A stretch of 64,000 nt of DNA from Dysidea avara (GCF_963678975.1 NC_089274.1:6560001-6624000), one strand, 5' to 3'; positions 1 through 13,400 are shown, counted from the stretch's first letter. Numbers and translations: made by a program. Notes: generated by a model not told the origin, from the sequence alone.

Positions 1-498
1 TTGAATTTTGGTCAGACATAAGCTAAAACAGAACATTTCATGTTTGCATATAGCTATAAAGTTATCACCTTTAAACTTGCAGTGATAAAGATACAAAACA
101 AATAACAGGGGATTAATTTCCTATAGCCAGCACCCTGCATGCAAAGAAACCTATGGAAACAGAATTAAAAGTTTCTAGAATCAAAAGTTTTGGAAAAACC
201 CATAAACCCATAAACCCATAAACAAACAATGACTAGCCTCATTCCAAGACAGAGAGGTGATATAGATCTGCATCAAAGAAATTATAGGCAGATAAAATAC
301 TGTTCTTGCAATAATATAAACCAGAAGCATATCTGCTGCATGAGTTCTATACACTGTTAGTATGTGAAAAAAGATAATTTACAAACTCAACTCCTATAAA
401 CTACACTATACTCTTAGCTATACATATGTATGCTCTGCGAATAAATATATTCATAAGAACAATTTGCGTACACCAAATACAGTCTAATGGGAAAAAAA
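1..498. other. 3' flank of TRAF gene 1, no gene seen
   Basis: AT-rich DNA downstream of the gene 1 stop codon on the minus strand. It holds a short run of about four 8-bp units (acccataa) near 194-229. No AATAAA signal is visible on the minus strand close to the stop. Nothing coding is recognised. Confidence 0.5.
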
Positions 499-1413
499 CT
501 ACTGCAGTTTAATGTCACACTTGAAGAATGCCACATCATCAACAGCAAACTCAGGATTATCCAGTATTGATAGTGGAGCAAATTTAGGACAACCAGATGC
601 CACATTCATGTTTGATTTTGGTCGATGAAAACTAGTGCTGGTTGGGTTGGGTCTGAATGACTGTACAATATTGTTGTTGCCTTTCTGGTTGACAAATGTC
701 ATTGTCACCATATGCTGAAATGGCCATTCTAGTAAAGCATCATATTCTCCCTTCATGATGGTAAGGAAGTAAGATATGTAACGTCCCTTGCCACTACCAT
801 CACCATCTAAATACACATGTAGACACAGTCTGTACCCAAACCTGCTGGTGTAAAATGGTGCTGAATATAAACTGACAGTCTTTCCTAGTAGAGCATCCCT
901 CCTACGTCTGGTGATATCTGGTATCTTCCATATGTAGTGACCATCATATGAAGTAGCTTGAAGTGTTTGTAAGGTGAGAGACACTTCCTCATAAGTATGG
1001 TTGATCTCATTGATGCTTGCTTGCAGGGAAGCTAAAAGATCTTCAATTCCAGTTAGCCTGAAAACAGTATCATTTTGTTTTCCTTCAATTTCAGTAATCT
1101 TTGCTTTGTCGTTATCACCGACTGTCTCTAGTACTTTATTAACTTTATCCAATTCAGTGTGAAGCAGTTGTGTCAGCACTTCATATTCTTTAGAAGTGGA
1201 ATCACATCTTCTTTGTTTGAATCCATCAAGCAAAAACTTGCATACCAAAGACAGATGATACTTGATGCATTTTTCCAAATGAGCCTCCAACTCCAAACCA
1301 CCAGCTACAAACTGGCATCCCAAAAAAGCAAACAGACACTGCAACTGTATTAGTTGTGTAGATGTTTTCTGTTTAACTAAAGAACAGCCAACTTGATGGA
1401 TGGGTAGGTCCAT
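499..1413 (-). CDS. Terminal exon of TRAF gene 1 (finger 5, coiled coil, MATH)
   Basis: An acceptor (tttttacag) precedes ATG-GAC at 1413, and the frame is open to TAG at 499-501, giving 304 residues (187-490 of the protein). A C-x6-C...H-x3-C finger (CLFAFLGC...AHLEKC) is intact. About residues 259-336 have coiled-coil heptads. MATH starts near residue 342 with YDGHYIWKIPD and holds FYTSRFGY, GDGSGKG, MKGEYDALLEWPF and ASGCP, the signature blocks of TRAF-C. Unlike its paralogs (LCLRVYL), this copy reads LCLHVYL: the arginine matching the receptor-peptide-binding Arg of human TRAF2 is His. The 499-1011 part is nearly identical to the other copies, while the 5' part is not. An upstream in-frame ATG at 1428 lies in the intron and is probably not used. 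Confidence 0.9.
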   Translation of the reverse strand: MDLPIHQVGCSLVKQKTSTQLIQLQCLFAFLGCQFVAGGLELEAHLEKCIKYHLSLVCKFLLDGFKQRRCDSTSKEYEVLTQLLHTELDKVNKVLETVGDNDKAKITEIEGKQNDTVFRLTGIEDLLASLQASINEINHTYEEVSLTLQTLQATSYDGHYIWKIPDITRRRRDALLGKTVSLYSAPFYTSRFGYRLCLHVYLDGDGSGKGRYISYFLTIMKGEYDALLEWPFQHMVTMTFVNQKGNNNIVQSFRPNPTSTSFHRPKSNMNVASGCPKFAPLSILDNPEFAVDDVAFFKCDIKLQ

Positions 1414-4400
1414 CTGTAAAAAGAACACACAATTATGTTAAACTATGTATAGACGTAGACTGACTGTAGTATTTAATACACTAATCACAATAAGTATGCT
1501 AACTTGTTTTGAGCTACATAATGTATTGTGTGTATTGTGCTATGTTTGACAGTTCATGGCACAGACCCAGCTTCTATGCAAAACAGTACACATGCATACT
1601 GTACATAATACTACAATTTTGCCTTCCTATTGCCTACCTGATAATAGCTAAAACTCATACCGACCGCAGACTACATGATTGTACTAGCGGAACATAAACA
1701 CAGGTGGTAAATATGTAAATGTCATATTTGCAACACTATGAGATGAAGCAAAGAGCAAATGCCACTAACTGATCATGAGATATATTCTACAACTACTGTA
1801 TACGTATATCTACATACATAATCTCTAGCAATTGTATCTAATACTGAATATATCATTTCCTGTATACAGTTACTCAACTGTATGTTGATATCAGAGGTCA
1901 ATTTGACATACATACTTACATTTGGTGCTACTGTAAGAGTCAATAAGTCAATATTAATGCATTCTGCCACACTTAAAATGGTGTTACATACAACATCTGT
2001 TAAATGCTGCTAGAACAAAGAATACAGTAAGCTTAAAATGTTGCCACCTATACGACAATAGGGCATACTTGATGGGTTTTTTTTATTGAAGCATAGAAGC
2101 TAGGTTTCTGCATCTCACTATTATTACAAGTTAGTAAGTGCAATAAACCATATATAATTGTGAGCATTATTAACTTACTTCTCTCCTGGCAACAATATCA
2201 TTGCATCCATTGATATATTTATCTGATGCAGCAGCACATTTTCTCTCATGCTCCTACAGAAGTGTATTAATAGTGTCATCATGTGATGTTAAAGTAGTTT
2301 TACCTTCTGTTGATCATAAGGAACTTCTTCCTTACACCACTGACATGATTGTCTTCTACACTGACACTGTTGTAAGTGATCACCAAGTTGTGATCTTGTG
2401 ATCTCCTCATGACAACCTTCATTGGGACATGATACCTTGACTAGTTGACACTCCTCCTTTATGTGATTCTGTGTAAATAAAACATTGGCCGTAACTATGC
2501 CACGCGTAATGAAACAACATTTACAAGCATATAGTTAGTAGTAGTATACACAGAACTTAATTCACCTATATACATACCTGAAAATGACAATATTCACCAG
2601 TCCAATTAGTGCAACGAGGACAAGTAATTGTGAGACCATCAATCTCTTTAGAAACTGCCTTATCATAGAAGTACTATGCAACAAACATAAAAAAATACAT
2701 ATGGCTTGAGGAATGCATCATTATTGAATTTAAAAAATTGTTAATTTAGAAATGGAAGTAGGGATCAAGCGATATAAAAACTACTGAAACAAGTGATTTG
2801 AATGATGGCAACTATTACAACATAGCTTTGTGGGGAAATCCTTACATTGGCATCTCACCACCTCACCATATATGTTCAATGCCAAAGTAGGAATTTCCCC
2901 ACAAAGCTATGTTGTAATAGTTGCCATCATTCAAATCACTTGTTTCAGTAGTTTTTATCGCTTGATCCCTACTTCCATTTCTAAATTAACAATTTTTTAA
3001 ATTCACTAGTTAACTTTTTTTGGTATACGTAGGTACCGTATATGACTGTATAGAAGCCCGGACATTTATTTCCTATAAATCATTTTTGACCCGGCGTTTA
3101 AACGAGACCGGCATTAATTTGGACCCGGGCATTTATTTCTTACTAGCGAATGACAGGTGTCAGTACAAGTACCTACGAAATACGAAATCCATAGCCCATC
3201 ACGTACATAAACCCATTTGGACTCCTCTGCTGGGTGAAACATTGGAAGTCGGGTGGAAAGATGACAATGACCACGATAAATACGCTATGGCCATCACCAG
3301 AAGAGAAGGCATAGTCGAACAAGAGAAGACATCATAAGAGTGGTGACGAGACATCACTGTATAGTTAGCAGCTGACACAAGTTTAGAACTCCTTTCAGTG
3401 CATATCATTAGCACCCCGGCGTTTAAATGAGCCCCGGCGTTTATTATGACAGTCTCCTAGCTGTACCCGGCGTATATTTGAGCCCCTGCGTGTATTTGAG
3501 CCCGGCTTTAATACGGTCATATACGGTATATAGCTATTATTGATCTTTGGCACTGACTGCTCTATTAGAGTATCTCGATCTTGCTGCTTGCTTTATGCAA
3601 GCTGCTCAATTACTAAATTGAAAGGCATGCAGGGTTTCTATCTCCTGTTTTCTACAATTAGTTACAGCTGGACCATTAATAATGGGCGTGGTCCACTGAT
3701 CGTTAAGTACGAGCGCGCGCTCTGATTGATAAGGGCGTGGCAGTGTGTTATTATTGCGCTTACTTTGCTAGGCTGTTTGATCGCTTTGCAAGTGTTGCTA
3801 TACAGGCATCTACTTGCCCTTACAGTACGAAATCCGTTATTAGTTTTGTGGCGTCCGAATACGGCTGCTCTAAGGAAAGTGTCGATACGAATTATTAACG
3901 CCTCCGTGACTGGAAAAGAAGAAGACGATCCGTAATTGAAGATAAAAGGAAAGGCAAAGCGCAGAAGGCAGACACTCGTTGGAACCCGAAAAGGCACATC
4001 CCAGCAGCGAGTTAAATATTGTGGCAAAGAATGGTGATCCTTCGCTGCTTCGTTTGGCCTGTAGCCTTGCGAATGTGGTCAGGCTGGCTGGCTGGCAGGC
4101 AGACAAAAATTTCTGTTTTAGCGATTATTTAGAAATAAAATTCCAGCACTTTTCTAGTCGTTTCCTGATATATAACGCTAGAAATAAAGTTAGAAACTTG
4201 AAGACTCTTTAGTAAAAGGTTTATTTGCTGCGTGAGATATTTCTAGGATGATTTTTGAGGGATTGAAATTTGAGGCGCGTGCCAAATCCACCCGGATCCC
4301 TACTTAAACAGTACTATCGTACTGTTTGATGATCTGAGCACAACTATAGTCTCCATGTATGAAAAACTAATGTTATGTTAAAAAACATAAGCAGAATGGT

Positions 4401-7400
4401 ATACAGGGGTGGATCCAAATTTATGGAAACGGGGGTCAAAATGAACTGAGATACTACATTGTCTGGTTTGGTAAAGTGAGACCAAGAAAAAAGGTCACAG
4501 CCAGCTGAAAATAGCTGCCCACCTCACCAACTACGCATTTATCACTGGTAAAGTACATAAAAAATTCTTACATTGCCTGTTACACACTGCTCTAATACTG
4601 TGACTCCCTTATTAGAGTGACTGCTCTATTAGAGTAACTCGATCTTGGTATATATACTAAAAATTTTGGAGGGGGCCAAGAGCCCCCTTTGACCCCCTGT
4701 ATCCGCCCCTGGAATGGTAGACTGCAGTATTAAGCTATAACTATAGACACACATTATATTTTCTAACAAGAGTTCAATGTATATTATGATACTATCAGAA
4801 TAGATACAATAATCATATTAACTTACATTTGCAAAAGTCACCATATCCTTGCACTGTTCACAGAAGAAGGTCGGAGTAGCACTACAATAACACAATGAAT
4901 CAGCAAGTCAACAATCATATCCCTTAGTCAAATAGTAGCCTATATATATCTATATCAAAATCCCAAATATTACACATCCTTCTAGCAAGTTACATATTGT
5001 ACATTACATAAAGTTACAAAATACATCATGTACAAACATCAGAAGTTAATGATAAGTAAAATTTGTAAGGTAGCTATCTATGTACATTCTTTGTGTTTTA
5101 GTTACATGTTTATGACTCCCTGTATTCAAAGGCTTTAAGCTTCTCACAGGTCCCTAGTGGGATAGCATCAGGGCCGCCCAGAGAAATTAAGGGGCCCAGG
5201 GCAAAGAGTTAAAGTGGGGCCCTTGACCCAAGTTGTAAAGTGAAGACCAAAAAAAAAAAAAAGGTCACAACCTGCTGGCAATGACAATAACTACCCATCA
5301 CCAACCATATCTCCTTATCTATAAGCTTGCTGCACTGCTCCTCTGAAGAATACTGTGACTGCTCTATTAGAGTATTTAGATCTGACTGCTCTATTAGAGT
5401 ATATCGATCTTTTAAACAGGTATTCAGGGGGCCCTTCATGGGGCCTCCTGGGGCCCCTTTCAGGCTGGGGCCTGGGGCAAAATGCCCCAGTTGCCCCCCT
5501 CCTGTGGGCGGCCCTGGATAGCATTCACAGACAGACTAAAGATTTACATGACATTTGTTTATATTCCCCTATTTCACCTAATTACAATTTGACTGTATGT
5601 GTGTTGTCATCATTCGTCATAATTATGTTACATGCAGCAGTTTAAATGACACTTAGAGGACATGAAATTTAGCAATGAGGTGTGGGAGTAACTTAATTAA
5701 TTACTGAAGTTGTCAATGTGTACTTTACAGTGCATACATATATTCCACTAGTTTGAGTGATAAAAAGAACTTCAGAAGTTTGCATGCTTACAGTTATGGC
5801 AGTTTAGAAGTTGGCTTTGTTATTATATTCTTGATACTTAATACTGATGCAGCTACAGATCTGAAATATTTATTGAAAGCTTTATGTCAAAATTGTACAG
5901 ACATACTGCTATGTATATGGCCACTTGATTAAACCTATAAGACCCGTATAGTATGGCTACACAGTCAGTGGCATGGTTATTTAAACCATGCAAGTTATCA
6001 ATTAAAACATTAGTGCATTTGGCAAACAACCTTCATGCTGGATCACATAACAAGAAGTAGTCAAGGCAACAAGTGTCTTAACTTACTATAGCTATAAGTA
6101 GCTACATAAAAGAACCATGCATACACTTCTCTATTATAAATGCATACAAAATAGTTGAATGTGGAATTCACTTCCACCTGACCTAATCTAACAACAATCA
6201 TTACAAATTTTAACCACCAACTGAAACTATTGTTACTTTCCCCTATCATTCAGTAATGATCAATCCTGTAATCAAGCATATTGTAAAACATATTGTATGC
6301 ATGTTTCATATGTGCATTGATCAAACTGAGGCTACACATTTTTGAAAAATAAATTAATGAAATTTTAGAGCATCCACAATACAATAATCAATGTAGAGTG
6401 CTAAGTTCTTTTACAAAGTGAACTAACCAGAAAAGCAAACTCACCGTGTAATTATGACAAAAAGCTCCACTATTTGTATATAAAACATGTAAATAATGGA
6501 GCCTTTCAAATTCAATCACCCCATGCTCTGGCCACAACTAAAAGAATAAAAAAAATAGAAAAGGTTTTGATATAAAATGCAGCCACAATCACAACTTATA
6601 AAAGCATAATATAAGTAGTAATAGAATAATAATTATGTATAACTTTATCATTTTTGCTGCCGAGGAGAACTGTACACATTCATACATTCACAAATTTCTA
6701 TATTGCATTATAGACAGTAAGTTACAGTACAAATATACCTTTTATTACTGATATCAACTGCAATTAGAGGTGACTAGCTGGTATCAATTACAACCAACTA
6801 GCTAAGCATATATCTATCTAATCCAAAACAGCCAAGCTGTAAAAAAAGTGTGCGGCCCTCAAAAAGGCTATGGTGAAAAAAGATGTGAAATCCAAGGTGG
6901 CGGCCAAGAAATGGCTGTGATGGTAGGTTAATGGTAAAAATTTTAATAACAACAATTCAGGTGAATTTTGGTGCCGCTTGGTCAATTGGCACAAAATTCA
7001 CCTGAATTGTTGTTATTAAAATTTTTACCATTAACCTACCATCACAGCCATTTCTTGGCCACCACCTTGGATTTCACATCTTTTTTCACCATAGCCTTTT
7101 TGAGGGCCACACACTTTTTTTACAGCTTGGCTGTTTTGGATTAGATTTCACTTCTTTTTGTATTTGTATACCCCAAAGCCGGCCTATGGCCTGCTTTGGG
7201 ACTTTTTTAACCTATCTTTTTTCTTTACCACAGGAAGAAGAAAAGATGAAGCAGATGTACCTTAAATATTTCTGATTTTATCAGTAAATGTACAAATTAT
7301 ATATATAATCCAACAACTGAATGTGTTACTGTATAATACTCTCAATAGCAGCTTGACGTATTATATTGAAATACGTCAAGCGATTAGCCAATAGAATTAG

Positions 7401-10400
7401 TATTACACTTGTTTGTCAAGGTCCCATGACAAAAATCTATAATACTAATTTGATTGGCTAAAATAGTGTGGTGTGTTTATATTAGAAGTAAATGTCCGAT
7501 TTGACAACTATTGTTACCATAGTGATAGATGCCCCCAAGGCATGACACAACATGGTTGCTTAGCAACGGTTGCTAGGTAACAGTTTCTAAGGTAAAAGTC
7601 ATTTTGAGACCATAGCAACGGTTGCTAAGTGTTATTGGTCTTTTGCAGTGGTTATTTTTTGAATTTCTGTTGCCTAGTAACAGTTGCTATGGTTGTCGGA
7701 TTAATTTGCAATAGGACGGATGGCTGTGGTATTCGGGATTAATAGTTCTCGCACTGTAAACAGGAAGGAAATAGTGCTCGGCTTCGCCTCGCACTATTTT
7801 ACTCCTTCCTGTTTACAATGCTCGCACTATTAATCCCGAATACCACAGCCATCTGTCCTATTACATATACTAATACATATATTTATTACAGAACTGTCCA
7901 TGGTGGTTTCTGTGTAACTGAACACTCTTCAAGGCAACTTCTTCTAGCTGATCTCTCTACAGGGTGATTTGTTTGTAGCTAAACTATCAACAAGGTAACT
8001 TCTTCTAGCTGTTCTCTCTACAGGGTGATTTATTTGTAGCTGGATTCTGTACAAGTGATTTTTTTGCTACTGAGCTCTTTACAGAATGGTTTCTTTGTAG
8101 CTGAACTCTCTACTAGGTAACTTCTTCTAACTGATCTCTCTACAGGGAGATTTGTTTGTAGCTGAACTCTCTACAGGTGATTTGTTTGCAGCTGAACTAT
8201 CTAGATGGTGGTTTCTTTGTAGCTGAACTCTCTACAAGGTAATTTCTTCTAGCTGAACTCTCTACATGGTGGTTTCTTTGTAGCTGAGCTCTCTACAAGA
8301 TAACTTCTTCTAACTGATCTTTCTACAGGGCAATTTGTTTGTGGCAGAATTTTCTACAGGGTGATTTCTTTGCAGCTGAACTCTCTACATGGTGGTTTCT
8401 TTTTACTGTAGCTCAACTCTCTACAAGGTAACTTCTTCTATCTGAACTCTCTACAGGGAGATTTGTTTGCAGCTGAGCTCTCTTCATGATGGTTTCTTTG
8501 TAGCTGAACTCTCTACAAGGTAACTTCTTCTAGCTGAACTCCCTACATGGTGGTTTCTTTGTAGCTGAACTCTCTACAAGGTGACTTCTTCTAGCTGATC
8601 TTTCTACAGGGTGATTTGTTTGTAGCTGATTTTTCTACAGGGTGATTTGTTTGCATCTGTACTCTCTATATGGTGGTTTCTTTGTAGCTGAACTCTCTAC
8701 AAGGTGACTTCTTCTAGCTGATCTCTCTATAGGGTGATTTGTTTGTAGCTGAACACTCTTCATGATGGTTTCTTTGTAGCTGAACTCTCTACAAGGTAAC
8801 TTCTTCTAACTGAACTCTCTACAGGGAGATTTGTTTGCAGCTGAACTCTCTACAGGTGATTTGTTTGCAGCTGAACTATCTAGATGATGGTTTCTTTGTA
8901 GCTGAACTCTCTACAAGGTAATTTCTTCTAGCTGAACTCTCTACATGGTGGTTTCTTTGTAGCTGAGCTCTCTACAAGATAACTTCTTCTAACTGATCTT
9001 TCTACAGGGCAATTTGTTTGTGGCAGAATTTTCTACAGGGTGATTTCTTTGCAGCTGAACTCTCTACATGGTGGTTTCTTTTTACTGTAGCTGAACTCTC
9101 TACAAGGTAATTTCTTCTAGCTGATCTCTCTACAGGGTGATTTGTTTGTAGCTGAATTCTATACAGGTGATTTGTTTGCAGCTGAGCTCTTTACAGAATG
9201 GTTTCTTTGTAGCTGAACTCTCTACAAGGTAAATTCTTCTAGCTGATCTCTCTACAGGGTGATTTGTTTGTAGCTGAACTTTCTACATGGTAGTTTCTTT
9301 ATAACTGAACTCTCTACTAGGTAACTTCTTCTAGCTGATCTCTCTACAGGGAGATTGGTTTGTAGCTGAACTCTCTACAGGTGATTTGTTTGCAGCTGAG
9401 CTCTTTACAGAATGGTTTCTTTGTAGTTGAACTCTCTACAAGGTAGTTTCTTCTAGCTGATGTCTCCACAAGGTCACTAGTTTGTAGCTGAACTTTCTAC
9501 ATGGTAGTTTCTTTGTAACTGAACTCTCTACTAGGTAACTTCTTCTAGCTGATCTCTCTACAGGGAGATTGGTTTGTAGCTGAACTCTCTACAGGTGATT
9601 TGTTTGCAGCTGAACTCTCCACATGATGGTTTCTTTGTAGCTGAACTCTCTACAAGGTAACTTCTTCTAGCTGATCACTCTACAGGGTGATTTGTTCGTA
9701 GCTGAACTATCAACAAGGTAACTTCTTCTAGCTGATTTCTCTACAGGGTGATTTGTTTGTAGCTGAACTCTCTACAGGTGATTTGTTTGCAGCTGAGCTC
9801 TTTACAGAATGGTTTCTATGTAGCTGAACTCTTTACAAGGTAAGTTCTTCTAGCTGATGTCTCTACAAGGTCACTAGTTTGTAAATGAATTCTCTACACG
9901 GTGGTTTCTTTGTAACTGAACTCTCTACAAGGAAACTTCTCCTAGCTGATCTCTCTACACGGAGATTTGTTTGTAGCTGAACTCTCTACAGGTGATTTGT
10001 TTGCAGCTGAACTCTCCACATGATGGTTTCTTTGTAGCTGAACTCTCTACAAGGTAACTTCTTCTAGCTGATCTCTCTACAGGGTGATTTGTTTGTAGCT
10101 GAACTATCAACAAGGTCACTTCTTCTAGCTGATCTCTCTACATGGTGATTTGTTTGTAGCTGAATTCTGTACAGGTGATTTGTTTGCAGCTGAGCTCTTT
10201 ACAGAATGGTTTCTATGTAGCTGAACTCTTTACAAGGTAACTTCTTCTAGCTGATGTCTCTACAGGGTCACTAGTTTGTAAATGAATTCTCTACATGGTG
10301 GTTTCTTTGTAACTGAACTCTCTACAAGGAAACTTCTCCTAGCTGATTTCTCTGCACGGAGATTTGTTTGTAGCTGAACTCTCTACAGGTGTTTTGTTTG

Positions 10401-13400
10401 CAGCTGAACTCTCTACATGATAGTTTCTTTGTAGCTGAACTCTCTACAAGGTAACTTCTTCTAGCTGATCTCTCTACAGGGCGATTTGTTTGTAGCTGAA
10501 CTCTCTACATTGTGGTCCTTTGTAGCTGAACTCTACAAGGTGATTTCTTCTAGCTGAATTATCTCTTTCTATAGTTGCATGAAATCCCTACAAGGTAACT
10601 TCTTCTAGCTGATCTCTCTACAGGGTGAATTGTTTGTGGCTGATCTCTCTACAGGGTGACTTGTTTGTAGCTGATCTCTATACAGGTTACTTGTTTCTAA
10701 TTGATCTCTTGAATTCTCTTCGGGTGACTGCTCTATTAGGATGACTGCTCTATTAGAGTATCTTGATCTCGCACTTGCTACACCAAGTTGGATTTCGTGT
10801 TATAACTCCGTGGCTTTAAGTCTGATTCTTCTACACCATTGAAGAGCCTTTCTAAGATGATAACTCCATCTGTACAGCGATTTTCAAAGCATTACCCCAA
10901 GCGGTTTGTCTGGTAGGCGTGGCAAGCAGTCGTTTTTTATTAACTAATCTCGATTGTGTAATTGTTACACACTGTTGGTTTTTTCGTTGTATCTTCCTGG
11001 TTTTTAGCTCGATTTCTTTCAAACCACAAAAGGTTTTAGGTTCAATAGTTAACCTATTCACCCACCGATTTTCAGCTTCTTCCCATACGCGGTTTACCCT
11101 GTAGGCGTGACAACATATTGGTGTTATTTTTCGTGAATAAGCGCTCATAACTCTTTGCCTGTTTATCGTAATCCAGCCAAAGTTGGTACAGAGATGCGCC
11201 TTTATACCCCCCTTCTGTGTGCCAAATTTTAAGGCGATCGGATATGGCGTTTGCGTTGTATAGCAGTTTTTGTAAGCGTGCGAAAAGAGGAAGAAAAATA
11301 AGAAGAAAAAAAAAACGAAGAAACTAAGCCAATTTTTGAAGTCGCATATCTCGGGAACGCTTGAAGCAATTTCGCTCAAATTTGGAATGTGGAGTACTGA
11401 AGGTGGAGGGAGTATCCACAGCAAACATCGTCTTGTTTCATCAAGGCAGCACAGAGCTACGGAGGTGCGAAAATTGCGTTTTCTTTCTTCCTGTCAATAT
11501 ACTCACGGGTGTTACGCGCCGGCTTCTTGGGCCGCACGACACACTACCGTGTGTCTTGATACTAAATGTGTACAGCCATCATGACCATAATAATACTCCC
11601 ACCAACGTTTTCTTTAATGCATGACTGACTTCTTTTATGAAGTTTGTTTTAACACTTTCCTTCAAGAATTTATAATATTTGAATTCTTGTTTAATGTATC
11701 TATAGCTATGTCTATAGCCTGCTGATTGGACTGCATGGTAGTGATTAGCTATATTGTTTGGGTAGACTTCATCAAATCCTTGAAAAATCCAACTGCCAAT
11801 TTCAACATTAACAATTAGTCAATTACATTATCTTTTTCTCTGGAACTACTCAACTTGCTAAAGCTCAGAAATCGAAACACACGCTATCTTCGAACAATGT
11901 CACAAGGCATTCTTATTTCAATAGAATTCCTCACCTTTGGAATGCCCTACCAATTATTTATCTAATGCATGGATACCATCAAAAGACAACTGAATTTTTT
12001 ATGCTTAATCATTGATCCTAATAATTCATGCAGTCTTCGTTTTCTATCAAGGGTATACCGTGATTTGCTTTTTTTGTTGTTGTAGAATAAGTTTCGTATG
12101 CAAAACTTGTATGAAAATTTCTTACATGAAAACTTTTACATAAGATTGAACTACTCTAATAGAGCAGTCATTCACATAAATCATCCAAAAATATTTTTAC
12201 ACAGAAATTTATAATGAAATTTTTTTGCACAGAAATAAAGAGAATTATGGTAAATAGAAATTTTAACTAGATTAGGTAAACCTTTGCAATGATGCATGCA
12301 CTCTAGTAGCATATATGCTATATGCTCTAGCTAGAGGGGTCTGGGACATGCTCCCAGGAAATTTGAAAATTAAGAGTTATAAGATTGAATCTGGAGGTAA
12401 TTTTAGTCCTACTACTATGGTAATTGCAAAGAATACACATATAGTATTTTATGCATGTAGCTCAGACCTTGATCATGACTTTAGCTGAGAAGTATAAGCA
12501 CTAGTACTTGTAGCAGACCATTATCTTAAACTCGCCCATTGATGTAGAATAGTCTATTGGCATGTTTTTGGTATTAACAATGTGGTCCTTGCTGTGGTTA
12601 GCTAACACACACACACACAACCCACAAGAAATCAACTAAATAACCATTCAAATTTTTACTGGGAGAGCTATAGCATATTATGTACAAAAAGAAATCACAT
12701 AATCACACTATTACAGTAAGTAGAGTATCTATGGTATCCCATCCAAAAACAGCTTATAGCTGTAAAAAAAGTGCGCGTCCAAGTAAAGCAGAGTTAACTG
12801 CGACAAAAAGTAATGATATCATAATGCGGCCATGTGCGAGGTGTGCAAGTTGTAAAATTAATATTAGCTAATCAGATAATACAATGTTATTGTTAAAGTG
12901 TTAATGAGAACTATGTGATGCTGCTATTTTTAAGTGTGTGAGCATCTTCATAAATGCCACACAAATTTAATTCTCAATAAAGCAATGTGTATAGATTCTC
13001 TGATAGCAATAAATAGTTTGAGTTTGGCCACCTTTCCTTTGTTCGTAGCATTGCCGTTAGTCTCGCGTGCCAGACGGTTTGTGTGGGGGTGGCAAATAAA
13101 CCGTCTGGTAACTGTTGCACACATTCTGGGACCACTGCCGGAATGTTGGCAGAGCCAATCAGATCGCTTCGCGGACTCTGTGACGAAACAAACACTAATA
13201 ATTCAAATTCCTTAGTGTAATAAAGAACTGAATCTCGGCTACAGATTACTTTTTCGAAAGTTAAACAACGCCATGGGCTTAGGATCTTTGTTTCCCTAGT
13301 ACAGGGCTCTTAAAAGCGTAGGTATAAGAACGATTATGGTTTACTACGGATTTGTGAAACAACGAAAATGTCGAGGAAGACATTCAGCAATGTTTCGAAT

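Larger units (their letters stand above)
7141..11559 (-). mobile_element. Helitron-like non-autonomous element, copy A (intron 1 of gene 1)
   Basis: Read on the minus strand, it starts TCAAGACACACGGTAGTGTG at 11559, preceded by A, and ends CTAA at 7141-7144, followed by T. This fits the Helitron rule 5'-TC...CTRR-3' between A and T. A hairpin (cccaaagc...gctttggg) lies 20-30 bp inside the 3' end, further in than usual. The order inside is a ~700-bp unique-like block, a CTCTATTAGAG motif, a ~2.8-kb array of 30-bp units, then the 3' part, which holds a nested foldback. It shares this plan with copy B (26248-29219) in the opposite orientation. No Rep/helicase is visible. The 190-codon frame at 10852-11424 has no recognisable domain. 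Confidence 0.6.

Noticed and set aside
1411-1428. Upstream Met of the gene 1 last exon as the true start
   Set aside because: It lies in the intron before a good acceptor; the joined exons give a normal full-length TRAF. The same applies to the intronic extensions before the last exons of genes 2 and 4.
3662-4212. Several short frames in the GC-richer part of gene 1 intron 2
   Set aside because: They overlap on both strands, none shows a domain or matched splice sites, and the best explanation is compositional.
5315-5645. Overlapping frames on both strands
   Set aside because: They fall in the hAT-like MITE at 5169-5516 and its flank and include the dispersed motif; no domain.
7889-10726. 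CRISPR-like regular repeat
   Set aside because: Units are contiguous, vary gradually and have no unique spacers or cas genes; this is a tandem array in an animal genome.
10852-11424. 190-codon minus frame and its counterpart at 26270-26812 as a protein family
   Set aside because: Parts of the two frames agree, but the flanking non-frame DNA is equally similar, one frame includes a poly-Phe/poly-Lys run, and no domain or start context is recognisable. Non-coding repeat sequence is simpler. A codon-based test over many genome copies would decide.
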